64,000 nucleotides of DNA from Mesaphorura yosii (taxonomy: Eukaryota > Arthropoda > Collembola > Poduromorpha > Tullbergiidae). Under the pieces are notes generated by a model that was not told the DNA's origin, did not search any database, and saw only the letters and a program-made list of their open reading frames with translations. The stretch spans positions 248,001 through 312,000 of the forward strand of contig WIXG01000003.1 in assembly GCA_009869945.1 (NCBI GenBank), in the 5' to 3' direction. Positions within the stretch are counted from its first letter, which is position 1, and every line of letters starts with the position of its first letter. The position numbers and the translations under genes are program-made. This document shows, piece after piece, positions 46,701 through 58,500 of this stretch.

Positions 46701-47291
46701 TGCAACGTAGTTAATTTTTTAGAACAGGGATGCACGCGCACGGAGATCGACGTTCGTCGTTCAAATGAGCAACGTTGCTGGCAGCTTTCACTTTCATTCA
46801 TTATTTGGAATTTGAAGAATTACGCAGCAAAGCGAAGGTAAGGTGTGAAGTGAAATAATCTTTAAGAAATGCAGTAATTACGGTTACGGATGCAGCAATT
46901 ATGAGCTCTGTTCTTAAAATAGGTTTTCTGTAGCCAGAATAACAAGAATAGTTGAGTGTGCGACTCGGCGCATGCAGATAACTGTAAAATCCGTGGACCT
47001 TCTTAAAATACCAGCACTTACCTACTGTCCAAGTAAAAGGAGAATTTTAATACCGCTACGCAGCATCCTATTTACTGAGCCACCGAACTTGCTTCCTGAT
47101 TACCTGCTGAGCTTGGGCGAATGAAGAATGCCAAAACTGTTCCAGCTGCCCTACTCTTGCTGTTTTCTGGGGCACTTGATCATAAATATTTACATGCTCA
47201 AAAGTACCTGCCCCTGACTGACAGATACAAGAGCAAGACCTTATGTCAAGGCGTTTGGAGTGAAGAATGGACTCGGAATCCAACAATTTCT
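43738..47291. other. Gene-free stretch, BARD1 to the Pro/Gln/Tyr protein
   Basis: About 3.5 kb of A/T-rich DNA with short overlapping open frames lacking motifs. No RNA gene or repeat could be supported. Confidence 0.6.
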
Positions 47292-47299
47292 TATAAATA
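47292..47299 (+). promoter_or_regulatory. TATA box of the Pro/Gln/Tyr protein gene
   Basis: TATAAATA, with a short 5' UTR exon ending at 47405 (donor GTAAGT) and an intron to 47483. The ATG directly follows the acceptor TTTGCAG. Confidence 0.65.
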
Positions 47300-47483
47300 A
47301 GGGACACTGGTCCATTCATCTGCTTATTATTTCGCCGTCTACCAGCCAGTGTAGAGTGTTGTGAAATTCGTTCAAATTCAAGCTTTTAGCAATTCCGGCA
47401 GCAAGGTAAGTTTCCGGACGCAGAATCTGATCGCATTGTATCAGTAAGAATTCAGATTGAACAATTAAACCGATTATTTGCAG

Positions 47484-49226
47484 ATGTCGAAGAGGCTCAG
47501 TCTGTTCTTGCTGATCTCCACCGTCTCGTCGATTGCTTATGCAACGATTAAGAACCCTGTGGATGGATTCGGTTCTTATCCGCTATGGAAATTCAACAAG
47601 TACAGTGGATTAATTCTGCGACCAGTACCACTCGGCCTTGATGTTGGAGCAGGGATCCCGCCACCATACGAGAACTCTGAATACAGTTACACACCACCAA
47701 ATGTCCAGCCCGCATACGATACTATCTACTCGCAGTACTCGAATCCAGTGCCTGCCATTGCGACTCCATACAACGCTGCCGCTGAAGCATCTTCACCAGC
47801 TGCATCGGTGACGTCGCCTGGTGCATCCAGTCCAGGTTCCGCTTCCGGTTCATCACCAGCGGCTGCAGCGTCAGCGCCTGCACCTAGCTACAATTCTCAG
47901 TCTGCCCCATCAAAGACCAAGTACGGGAAGAACTGCAAGAACAAGCCGAGTTGCCCACAACAAAACTACGAGCAACCACAATCTTACGGAGCACCGGCGC
48001 CTCCAGCACCAGCACCAGCACCAGCACCAGCACCGTACACTCCGCAGCCGCAACCAGGTTACCAGCCACAACAGCAGCAGCCTCAGCAAGGGTACCAAGC
48101 GCCACAACAAGGACAAGGATACCAAGCTCCTCAGCAAGGTTATCAGCCGCCTTCACAAGCGTATGGCCAAGCACAGCAGCAAGCGTATGGATACAGCCAA
48201 CCAGCTCCTCCTGCCTACGCACCTCCGGCACAGCAAAGCTATGCTCCTCAGTCTCAGCCGCAGTACGAAAATAACTATGCTCCTTCGCCGGCTCCACAGT
48301 ATCCTGCACCACAGCCACAGTCTTACAGTGCGCCGCCACCACCTCAACCATACTACAATGCACCGGCTCAAACATCCTACCGCTCACAGGAGTATTCACT
48401 TCCGTCTCCTTCACCCGCGCCTCAATCTTATCAACAAGCCGAGTACTCCTCATCGCCATCGCCATCTCCAGCTCCTTATCAGCCTGAATACTCGGCCCCG
48501 CAGCAGAGTTACCAGCCCGAGTACCAGCAGCAGTACGGGCAGTACCAACAAGCTCCGATTCCATCGTATCCACAGCCACCATCTTACCAGTCTTACCAGC
48601 AGGAGTACCCTCAAGCCGCTCCACAACAGAGCTACCAGCAGGGCCAAGATTATTCGCAACAACAGTCCTATCAGCCAGAATATTCTCAGCCTCAGTATCA
48701 GGCAGCTCCTCAACAAAATTATCAGCAAGAGTACTCTCAGCCTGGCTACCAGCAGCAGCCACCTCAATACCAAGAATACGCTCCATCCGCGCCGCAGTAC
48801 TCCCAGCCTGAGTACGGCAGCCAGTCTTCTTATGGCAGCCCTGTTTACAATCCATCGCCAGCACCGCAGTATTCTCAGAGCTACGACGGTCCAAACCAAC
48901 TCCAGTCACCGACGGACCAAAGTTATGTCTACTCGCAGCCTGCTCCAGTCTACAACGGTGGCGGCGCGGGCTACGACCTAGGATACAATCAGGAAGTGCA
49001 GCCTTACGACGGCGGAAATAATTACATGAAGAAGCGAATCTCGTCGTCTGCCGAGGAGCAGCTTGAGAGCAGCAACAAGAAGTCTCTGCCGGACGTGAAA
49101 GCAAACAGTAGCACGAGCAGCGTTAACAAGGACAGCAAGGAGAATTTGTTGTCACCGTCATCAGTGTCCTCAATCACAAAGTCAAAGCCTCAGTCGTCTG
49201 CGGGAAGTCTGAAATCGTCATCTTAA
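47484..49226 (+). CDS. Secreted Pro/Gln/Tyr-rich repeat protein (probable extracellular matrix or cuticle)
   Basis: A single coding exon of 580 residues after a 5' UTR intron. Start MSKRLSLFLLISTVSSIAYA is a signal peptide. The first 80 residues are moderately complex (NPVDGFGSYPLWKFNKYSGL). An Ala/Ser/Pro linker follows, then one cysteine pair (YGKNCKNKPSC). After it come about 340 residues of degenerate SYQPEY, QQSYQ, SYGAPAPP and PSPAP repeats, with a PAPAPAPAPAPY run. The last 70 residues are Ser/Lys-rich and lack the repeat (KKRISSSAEEQLESSNK). The composition resembles arthropod cuticle, eggshell or adhesive proteins, where Tyr can be cross-linked, but no chitin-binding domain is present and no ortholog is recognised. 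The repeats force long open frames in other phases; those are not genes. Poly(A) signal at 49561-49566. Confidence 0.85.
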   Translation: MSKRLSLFLLISTVSSIAYATIKNPVDGFGSYPLWKFNKYSGLILRPVPLGLDVGAGIPPPYENSEYSYTPPNVQPAYDTIYSQYSNPVPAIATPYNAAAEASSPAASVTSPGASSPGSASGSSPAAAASAPAPSYNSQSAPSKTKYGKNCKNKPSCPQQNYEQPQSYGAPAPPAPAPAPAPAPYTPQPQPGYQPQQQQPQQGYQAPQQGQGYQAPQQGYQPPSQAYGQAQQQAYGYSQPAPPAYAPPAQQSYAPQSQPQYENNYAPSPAPQYPAPQPQSYSAPPPPQPYYNAPAQTSYRSQEYSLPSPSPAPQSYQQAEYSSSPSPSPAPYQPEYSAPQQSYQPEYQQQYGQYQQAPIPSYPQPPSYQSYQQEYPQAAPQQSYQQGQDYSQQQSYQPEYSQPQYQAAPQQNYQQEYSQPGYQQQPPQYQEYAPSAPQYSQPEYGSQSSYGSPVYNPSPAPQYSQSYDGPNQLQSPTDQSYVYSQPAPVYNGGGAGYDLGYNQEVQPYDGGNNYMKKRISSSAEEQLESSNKKSLPDVKANSSTSSVNKDSKENLLSPSSVSSITKSKPQSSAGSLKSSS

Positions 49227-49560
49227 AGATAATGAACTTCAACCAATGTCAACGTGAGCTCAAATGTACCATAAATTTTAGGAAGCCGTGTGTGCTTGGC
49301 GTGGTAGCTAAGTTGTATTAGCATTAGCTCTTTAAATTAACGATAAGTTTAAACTTGCACCACACACAACACAAAGACACAAAGGAATTTTCAGAAAAGA
49401 AAAGTGCAGCATATAAATTAGGTGCAATTCACGAATCTCTCTCTTTCCCCGCTATTTATATGTATGTTCATTGTCATTATACACACCTTAAGAGCTGTTA
49501 ATTCCATTTTTGCATGAGTTTAACGCACGAGTAGACACACACCACTTGCACGTATCCAAA

Positions 49561-49566
49561 AATAAA
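49561..49566 (+). promoter_or_regulatory. Poly(A) signal of the Pro/Gln/Tyr protein gene
   Basis: AATAAA 335 bp after the stop codon. Confidence 0.6.
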
Positions 49567-52500
49567 GTTAATCGTATAACTTAACATTGCAGAATCACTT
49601 TCTTCTTCTTCCACGCACGAATGAGCGTGGCATTGTTAAATTAACTTGCTCATACTTTTATGGCACTGTTATTAGCATAGCAAGCATGCAGGGTTGGCTA
49701 TTATTATTAGCATTAACATAATTTTACAGCTGTTGCATTGTTGAATCGGTTGGAGTGAATAAAAAACGTAAACATTTATGCCGAATCTTGAACTTCACGA
49801 CGATGAAAGGTTCATGACCCAAAACACCGTCAAGTCAATTGCTCATCAATTCGAGGTGAGTCACAATTACAAAAAAGTGGGAAAATGAGATAAACTCGAA
49901 CTCGAACTCACATCTCATCTGCAGTTTCTGGCTTTTGCATCGTGTTGCCTTGCATTGTTGCTTCCCGTAAACTTGTCTGACAGCTTTCACCTCGAATATT
50001 TTCATATAATGACCATAAAACACTTTGTTGGCTTGCGTGCAGCGTGCGTACATGTATTGACTTTACTGTAGTGCAGAAGAAGAATGTTAATGTTCTCTTA
50101 AAACCTGAATTTAAAATTCCATTAGTCTCTGCCATTATTAAGATCATCATCATCTCAGTGGCAGCAGCACGACATGGTATGGCATGAGCATTGTTTTCAT
50201 TACGCATGGCACGGCGAAAAGATTCATACATATTAAAGTATACTTACCCAGTAAACCATCTTCATCTCATCCGTTGAGACCAACTCGAAACTGTGTTAAC
50301 TACTTTTGACAATGCAATTTGACAGTGCGAAAACCAAAAGCCTGCACTGAATTTAATTTTTCAGCAATGCGACGACGACGAATTTGAAAACGCATTCTTC
50401 TTCCGCTGTCGCTACTGCTGTCAAAAACTCAGTTTCCGCCCGAACCCAAGTCTCACACGCTTTGGCTTTGGTCAAGCCTCAAGTCTACCTCAGAAAAGAG
50501 AAGCTCAATCGCGATGCGACAATTCTTAATGCAAAAAGTAAACAAGCAGCTGCGAATTCCCCACAATTGTGAGCCATGCTCATCGTAATCATCTGCAAAA
50601 TATGCATAATAACAACACAATACAACACAAATACAAACGCACGCACTTCATTTGTATCGAATAAGATTTACTTTTTGAAAAGGATCTCATCTTTTCGCCC
50701 TCGCACGGTGCATTTTACATTTTGAATTTATTCATTCTGCTGCACTGAGCAGGCAGGCGCTCACCGTGCACTGCAGTTTCACAGTGCACACCGGTTGAAT
50801 TGCTTCCTGTTGTTGATGTTGATATTGTTATTATCGCAGCCGCAGTCGCAGGCGTCGTAATCGTACTCGCAATGCTTATGAACATGAATACGAAATATAA
50901 TTCATGACTTAATTTGCATACGTGCGTGCCAAATGCCAAACCGTGGCGAAAGCGTTTATTACGTGCATGGGACCTGGGAAAATTTAATAAACTACTGCTG
51001 CTGCTTCTTGTCTCGAGTTTCGACTGACGAAGGAGTCAACAATCTTGTGTTTTGATTCCCTTCGCGGCTTGGCGCAGAGTTCCGCTTTTCGTACATAAAA
51101 TCGTGATTTTAGACAGTACAACCGTTTCACGATTAAAATGTATCGAAAATTAAGACACCTGAGTTCAACTTTCTAATAATAGTATTTAGACTGAGCACGT
51201 GAGTTATGAAGAATATGAACTGATTCGTGCAAATCAAAGCTTCGAATCGCTGAAAAAGGAAGTTGGAACTCGAACCCGACCAGAATTAGAATTGCATTAC
51301 GCCAATGCCAATATGCGTATTGCGGTGGAAAACACGAAAACGAAAGATGACGCATTACTTTTTAATTTACGTTTATTTGGGTGACTTTATTTAATAAATA
51401 GTAAATATTATGATGACGAAAGAAAATTCCCCCTTGTTATGCAAAATTATCATAAAATATGAATTTGCTTTTGCTCAAAATTCCACATAACTGCTCGCAA
51501 AAGCAAAAGCAAACGCAAAGCATGCATGTAATGGAAATGAAAAGAGAGTTTCAACTTTTGCATTTTGCATTTGGCGTTTTGTAAGAAACATTTTCTAAAG
51601 TCATCATCTTCCCTGAATGCATTACATAAAAGTGGCTGCTTGCTTGCTGGCAGTGTGAAAATGACTAATCGCATTCCTCCTCATTATTTACACGAATTAA
51701 ACGCAAAATGCAATGTGCATCGCTTTTGCTCTGCATGCAAGATGATTTCACAATTACGGCTTAATTTACTGTGGCTTAGCTTTGACTTAACCACGACGGC
51801 GACGACGAGCGACAACTGCTTTCGGCGTCCACGTCTACGTCCGCGTGAGAAACTGCAATTAATTGACATTGACTGCAGTGCTGTGCAGTGCAGGCAAGCC
51901 AAGAATTATTGTTCTTGTTCATGCTAGATTAAGTAAAACCACAATCGAGCGAAGCGAAGAATGATGAGTGGCTAATCCCAGTCGCAGCAGTGGGCTCGGA
52001 CTCAGGGCATTGCTGAGCTGGTAAAATTGTTGGACGAGCAATAAAGCACAAGACAAAAGGTGTTAACTTAATTTTAATAAGCACTTAATCATGAAATAAT
52101 ATTTAAACTTTCAATTTCTTGCCGTCCGCTGCGTTATCAGAATGGTATCATTTTATTAGCCCAACGACACTTGTAACTTGCGTGGCGGCAGGAGCACAAC
52201 AGCCAGCAAATGGCAAATAGTAAATAAATGACTTGCAATTTCTGTGTTCTGACTGACAGACAGCAGCGAGCGGCCAGCACATTGCCAGGCAGTCATTGTA
52301 AATGGTAGTATTCAAGTTTGACTGACTCAGAAAGGAAAAATCATTCAATCATAAGAAATTTGTCTTATTCAACTCGTCTGCCTCTGATCTTGATGATGGA
52401 CGGACACTAGCAGCAGCTCTGCACACCAGATGAGCGAACTCTTGCTGTGCTTTTATTAGAAAATCGTGAATGATGAATTAAGAATTGAATTAAGCTCCCT

Positions 52501-53627
52501 GAGCCCACTTTCAATTTCAGTCGCAACTCTTTCACTTCCCTTGCGTATACTTGCTTCGGGCTTGTTGATCTTCTTTCTCGTAATCGTGAATCGTCGCAAT
52601 GCAATGCAGAGCAAGCATGAATTATGAATAAAATCGCACCAGTTTCAGTCTATTCTTGGTACTCGGTACGCTTTTATTTCTCATTTTACAAAAATACAGA
52701 CAATTTTACATTTGTTTTGGTATTCTAATTCATGCAGCATTGCTATTGCAGCATTGCCTTGTTCCTCTTTCATAATAGTAAGCTTAAGAAGATTTTCCTA
52801 GAAATATATATTTACATTACATCAAGCGGTCAAGTAAAATGTGAATGACTCTTCGTGTCGTAGTCGTGTTACGGTTAAGATAAAAGTGGAGCGATCTGAT
52901 ACACATTCGCACGCACGGAATTGGGTCCCGAGCTCATAAGTCGCAATTCCCAATCTAGAAAGCATCTGAAAGGAAGACTCAAGTTGTTCGCTCGTTCGTA
53001 CGACGAAGATGCACGATGCTTTTAATCTCGACTTTCTGCTCTTACGCACTTTCTTTCCTTTTCTGTCGTCTTCTGCGCCATGAGACCACTTTTTTGAGAT
53101 ATTAATTGAAACGAAAGTTATAAATTAGTACACTACACTACAAAAATGCGTGGTAGAGAATAAAAGGAACGTCAGCTCTTATATAACTCTTCTGCCACGT
53201 CGCGCGTCGCCTGCGCTTCTGCCTCACATGTGTCAACTCGCGAATCTTTGCCTCGTGACAATGACTCGATAATGATCACATGTAACACGCTATAAGCCAC
53301 AATAGCAATAAAGTTCACCGGTATGAAGCAAGAAATTATGAAATAAGTACGGTTTCATTTTTCCCAAAAAGAAGAGTTAAGAGGCAAGGCAAAGAAAAGA
53401 AGCGCAGCACAGCGAAGTGCGCGTTGAATGTAATTATTAGCAAAAAATACAACTCATAAGAAATCTCTCTGGTTTTCTCACGTGAACATGCCAAAAACAC
53501 GCTTCTGCTGCTGCTGCACGCAGTTGGAAACCCAAAAAAAAGACAAGTATGAGAGCTACAGTTAAGCTTCACTTTTGATTTGATGATTCTCAACCAACTA
53601 ACCTAAAACCCTACTTGGCTACTTGGC
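49567..53627. other. Gene-free stretch upstream of the Tweedle 3' end
   Basis: About 4 kb of A/T-rich DNA. All open frames are short (at most 120 codons), overlap on both strands and lack motifs. No repeat array or RNA gene could be supported. Confidence 0.6.
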
Positions 53628-55554
53628 TTAAAAGGATGGTGTTCCATACTCCGACGCCAAATCATTCGGCGCGCCGTAGTCCGACGCTGGTGAAGGCGCT
53701 CCATAACCGCCCTCCTTCTGTGGGGTCTTGTACCGGATGAAGTACACTTCCGGCTTGCTTGGCTTCGTTGGGGCCGGCGTTGGGATCTGAATCTCAGGTG
53801 CTGGCTCAGGTTTCTTCACGAGCACGTACACGAGCGTCTTCGTCTCTGGTGCTGGTGGGATTGGTGGAATGTCGGGAATCTCTGGTGGTGGTGGAGTCGG
53901 AGCCTTGATGAAGATAATCTTATAGTGCTTTTGTGGTGGTGGCTGTGGCACGTATGGTTTCTTGGGCTTTGGGTAACTTGGCTCTGGTGGCGGAACGTGC
54001 ACATACACATGTTTATGCACTACCGGTGGTTGTGGTGGACCTAATTAAATGCAAGTGTAAGTTGCTATCATTGCATGCATGCGCCATCGCATCGATTTGT
54101 ACTCAGTTCAACGATTCGACTTGGCTCGATACGAGAACGTGAAAAACTTGTTTCAAAATGAAGACGATATTGAAACCAAATGTTTAACTCAAACACCTGA
54201 ACCAAAAACGTTATCTTATCGTCGTCTTACCGTATGAGTTTTGTGGCGGTCCATAAGATGGTTGAGGAGGTGGCCCTGAAATTATGTTAGCACAATGTAA
54301 AACTTATCTACATCACACCTGGAAAGTCCGTGCCAGCCGAACTGAGCGTGCCTTACCGTACGATGGCTGCTGTGGTGGGCCTGGACAATCACAAAAGAGA
54401 ACAATACGTGAGCATTGCTTCCTTTTTGATCAAAGCAATAAGTGATTTATTTCGGCAGAAGACGAGCTTACCGTAAGATGTTTGTGGTGGCCCGTACGAA
54501 GGCTGCGGAGGAGGTCCGTAAGATGCTTGCGGTGGCGGACCTGAAAGTGGAAGCAGTTAGATAAAGCAAAGACTAAAGGCAGCTAACTTGTTTTCCGTGT
54601 GATTTCTACCGTATGATTGCTGCGGCTGCTGATAAGATTGCGGCGCACCTGGGAATAAAATTCTAAATTTAAACACTGGATTGGACGATGATGTTAACTT
54701 TTTCACATTTTTAGCAAAAAAAGACTTCATCAAAGAAAGGTTTGTTTGTGATAATCATGACCAGTTGCTCTAAATTGGTGGCAACTGGTGTGCTGAAAAT
54801 CTTGCAGCTAATGCTAAACTAAACTAATCAAGTGATATAAGGAGCATATTACCGTAAGATTGTTGCGGTGCTACATACTGAGGCTGATTATACGTCTGCT
54901 GAGGCTGGGGCTGACTGTAGGACTGCTGAGGTTGAGGCTGGGGCTGGTGGTACGACTGGGATTGACTATGGTATGATTGGGGTTGAGGTTGACTATACGA
55001 TTGTTGCGGTGGAGCTCCTAAAGGGGTAATTACAACTAATGTAAGCGTCTAACTTCTAGAATTCTAAATCAAGTGGCTAGTCCAAATGATTAACTAATGA
55101 TACGACTCAGGGCATCAAGCACTGCTAGATTAGTTTGCAGTTTGTACCGCAATGCGCAAACGGAAACGGAAAGAAAGCAAGATGACAAGATGAGCTTACC
55201 GTATTGCGGTGCAGATGAGACTAGCACCCCAAAGGACGCCAGTACCTAAGAACCAAACCAAAGTCCAGGAATTAGAAATTACGGGTCAAAAAACACAGTC
55301 ACACACGAACACCACTAAACAGAGCGTGTATAAGTCTCTCAAATTCCAATTTAACAGTACATGGTTAGGATTGTGGAAAATTAAAACGGAAGAGAACCAA
55401 ACACGACGTGACTGATTTAACTTCTCCATGAATAGCGAATTTAACGGTTTAACAGTAGGACATATAGAATTAAGGGATTTAATCAGCGCAATACAAGAAA
55501 TACTGCTCTATTCTAGCCTAATTCTGGAGCAGGGCTTACCAGTAGAACCCTCAT
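53628..55554 (-). CDS. Twdl: Tweedle (DUF243) cuticle protein
   Basis: Eight exons (55540-55554, 55200-55245, 54853-55017, 54610-54648, 54472-54540, 54357-54380, 54231-54275, 53628-54040) give 271 residues. The first coding exon is only 15 nt. Spliced, the signal peptide is MRVLLVLASFGVLVSSA, split by an intron as in many arthropod cuticle genes. Exons 3-7 encode Gln/Pro/Tyr repeats ending in SYG. The last exon holds the DUF243 core: VVHKHVYVHVPPPEP, KHYKIIFIKAP, ETKTLVYVLVKKPEP and KPEVYFIRYKT, all Tweedle signatures. Family role: chitin-associated structural protein of the larval or epidermal cuticle that affects body shape. All five repeat exons are multiples of three with phase-1 borders, so any could be skipped in frame. 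No cysteine was noticed in the mature part. Confidence 0.92.
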
Positions 55555-58500
55555 GTTTACTTTCAATTTCTCAAAAGTGAGGTTATTCACTTTCGGCTAT
55601 TTAGGCGCAAGCACAATGTGTAAAAAAAATTCCGCACTGCACTGCTCGCCAGCAACTCGTTTGCCGTCGTGTCACAATAACCGACTAACTTAGTTAAAAG
55701 TCAGCTGTTTTTGTTGTTGCCGGTCCCAAGCTCGAATGCGTACTTGTTGCTTTCCTGACTTGAAATCAGTCCTTTTAAATCTTGGCCAAATTTGCTTTCA
55801 ATCTCGACCGTCCTGTATCTGTACTTCGTATCTCTTGAAGTGAACCTGCGCTGCGTCAACATCAACTCAACACGGCAGCGGTAGCGCCAGCCAAACCACG
55901 GTAAGACGCAAGAGATAAGGTAACGTGAAGATGCAGATACTGAGCGAGGCAAGAAGTACAACAACAATAGTCAATATTTTAATATGAATATTAACGTTCA
56001 ACGCACTGTTGCACTGTGACTACGACAGTGACTGCGGGTTTTAAGCCTTTACTTGATTAGCGTGCACGAAGACGTACGTTAATTGTTGTAAAAATCTTAC
56101 AACTTCATCTCGCAGCTTGCAAGGTAGGCGTAGATCACAACGGTGATCATGCAGCGCAGTGCAGGATTTAAATTGCATGTCCATTGTAGATTGTGGTACC
56201 CGTGACGTGACGTGACATGATTTTGGGCCGAATGCTGAATCAAGACAACATAGAACAGAGTCCACTTCCAATTAAATAACAATTCAATAAGAATAAACAT
56301 TTATGTTTATTGTTGGGAAAGAGGAGGACTAGACCAAGACAAGTCAAAGAAGACGGAAAATACAAGACCAGATGCTGAATGTTGACCAAGATACAAATGA
56401 GCATAATGCATAGCGGCGGGGCACCGTGAAATGTGCAACTGCAATTTTGCAATCTCGCAGAGACAAATAGGAAATTAAACTAGATTACGTTAACTTAACA
56501 TCAGCACGTAACGATGCAGCTTGTAACAATGCTCGTATAAACTGTAAACAGGAGTTTATGCCAATTAGACAGGCGTTTATGACTTGTTTGTGCCACAGAT
56601 GATTCGATACATCGTCATAAGTGGCAATTATTGCAGTATTGTTTCACGCTGTAAATCGTTTTACACAATAAACGCTTTCTTCCTGTTGCTAATTACTCGA
56701 ATCCCGTCCCGAATTTGTTTTGAAGTGCCTACCATTTAAGAAATGAATGATTGTTTTGCCAATTTGTCCCAAATCTGGTTAAATCTAGACGAAGATGGGA
56801 AGTCGGCGGTATCCTCGCTTGCAGACAGAAAGTTGCATCTTGGGACTGATTTCTGTCTGCTGCACTTAAAATTGTCATTACGCCTGGGATTTTACTCAGC
56901 CTGCACTTTTTGTTACAATTTTACGAGCATAATTGCAATTATTATGAATTGGAATCGCATAATCATTCGTGATTCCCTGAAATCTTCTTCTTGTCGCGCG
57001 CGTCGTGAATCGCGTCGTAACCTTATTGCGAGAACTGAATTGCGCTGAAGTTATGACAAGTTAATAAGAAATTTCTGTGATGAATTTTGTGTTTCTGTGA
57101 TGCGACGCGAGAAAAGTGCATTGTGTGGGTAATCTTTTTAATTAAGTCACTACCCTCTCATAAATCGACATGACAGCATGAATAAGTGTTGAATCACGAT
57201 TCTCAAGACCGACATTGTATAACAGCTGTAAATTCGTCTGTTCGTTTCTTCGTTTTCTAAATCCTAATACTGTCGTGGCCGCTTGTCGCCTCATGGAATC
57301 TCGTGCGCGTACTCGCATTGTTTGAGGTAGTTCGTAACAAGAGCAAAAAATCTAATTGGACATTTCTCTCATATTCCGCTCGTTTTACTCCGTACCTTAT
57401 TACCTTATTTTGACAACAATGCCGCAGCGATTCTGCGATTCGTCCACCCAATTTACTCATCAACAAGTGAAAACGCGAAGAAAGTGACTGCACTAGGTAA
57501 AATTGGTATTATTCAATTAGCTTTTTATGACAGCAACCCAAATCGAGCACGCAAATGCCCAAAAATGTGCTGACTGTGGATTTTGTCATAACTTCCATTA
57601 CAAAACCCACATAATTTCCTTAAAATTCAATTTTCAATTACGAAAATGCAGCGTATTCAAATGAGAAATGTCAATTGTGATTACGACAATTGGCATCATA
57701 ACAAACTCAAACGCAGGCTCTTTCTCAGAAATCTACAAATCTTCACAGAATCTGCGTGCATTCGCGAGTGAAGTCACAGCTCACAACAATGATTGTGCTG
57801 TAACAATTGGAATGGTAATAATGATTGGACCTATTAATTGCGTGTGAGAGTTGGGGCAGGGAAATGGATGAAAATATTCAGGATACGCAGACACAGCCAC
57901 CCACTGACCATAAATGGATGCTAAACTGTACCACTTTTACCTGTACTTCATTCTTGTATTCCTAAATTCCTATTCCTGGTTGCAACAAACAATTTGAATA
58001 AATCTGGTAATTGACTGGCCATCAATCGCCTTGCATTACAATTGTGATTGATTATTGCTTACTTTATTGTATTCCACAAAGTCAAAATTGCGCATTGGAT
58101 GCCGGTGAGCTGGTTAAGCAATAAAATAACTGATACCGTTTACACGTTTCATTAATTTTGTTCAGTTTTATGCTTCTGTTTCTAGCCGTTATAAAGCACT
58201 GAGTTCTGACCCTCAACGGTTTTACTAGCCGCCAATAAATACTCCAGTAGAGAAGACTGAAATAAGTAACCCGAATAGTTTGTCTCTCACTCCCTCGGAA
58301 AGAAGCCAGGAGCAGACAGCAAGCAGTTATTTTCCATACGAGACAATTTCCACTCTCAATTCACCCAACCAGTATGATGGATATATCACCATCGCCATCA
58401 CCTCCTCATCACAAGTACCTGAATTGTATAATGACCACGGGTGATGAACTGTTACGAAAAAGTGAAAAGAAAGGAATCATTATAAATTGCACGACAATTT

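Noticed and set aside
47821-49104. Long open frames overlapping the Pro/Gln/Tyr protein (386 codons on plus, 406 on minus)
   Set aside because: Both are by-products of the repetitive codon composition of the real gene. They lack a signal peptide, domains or introns and have odd His/Arg/Thr or Ala/Glu composition.
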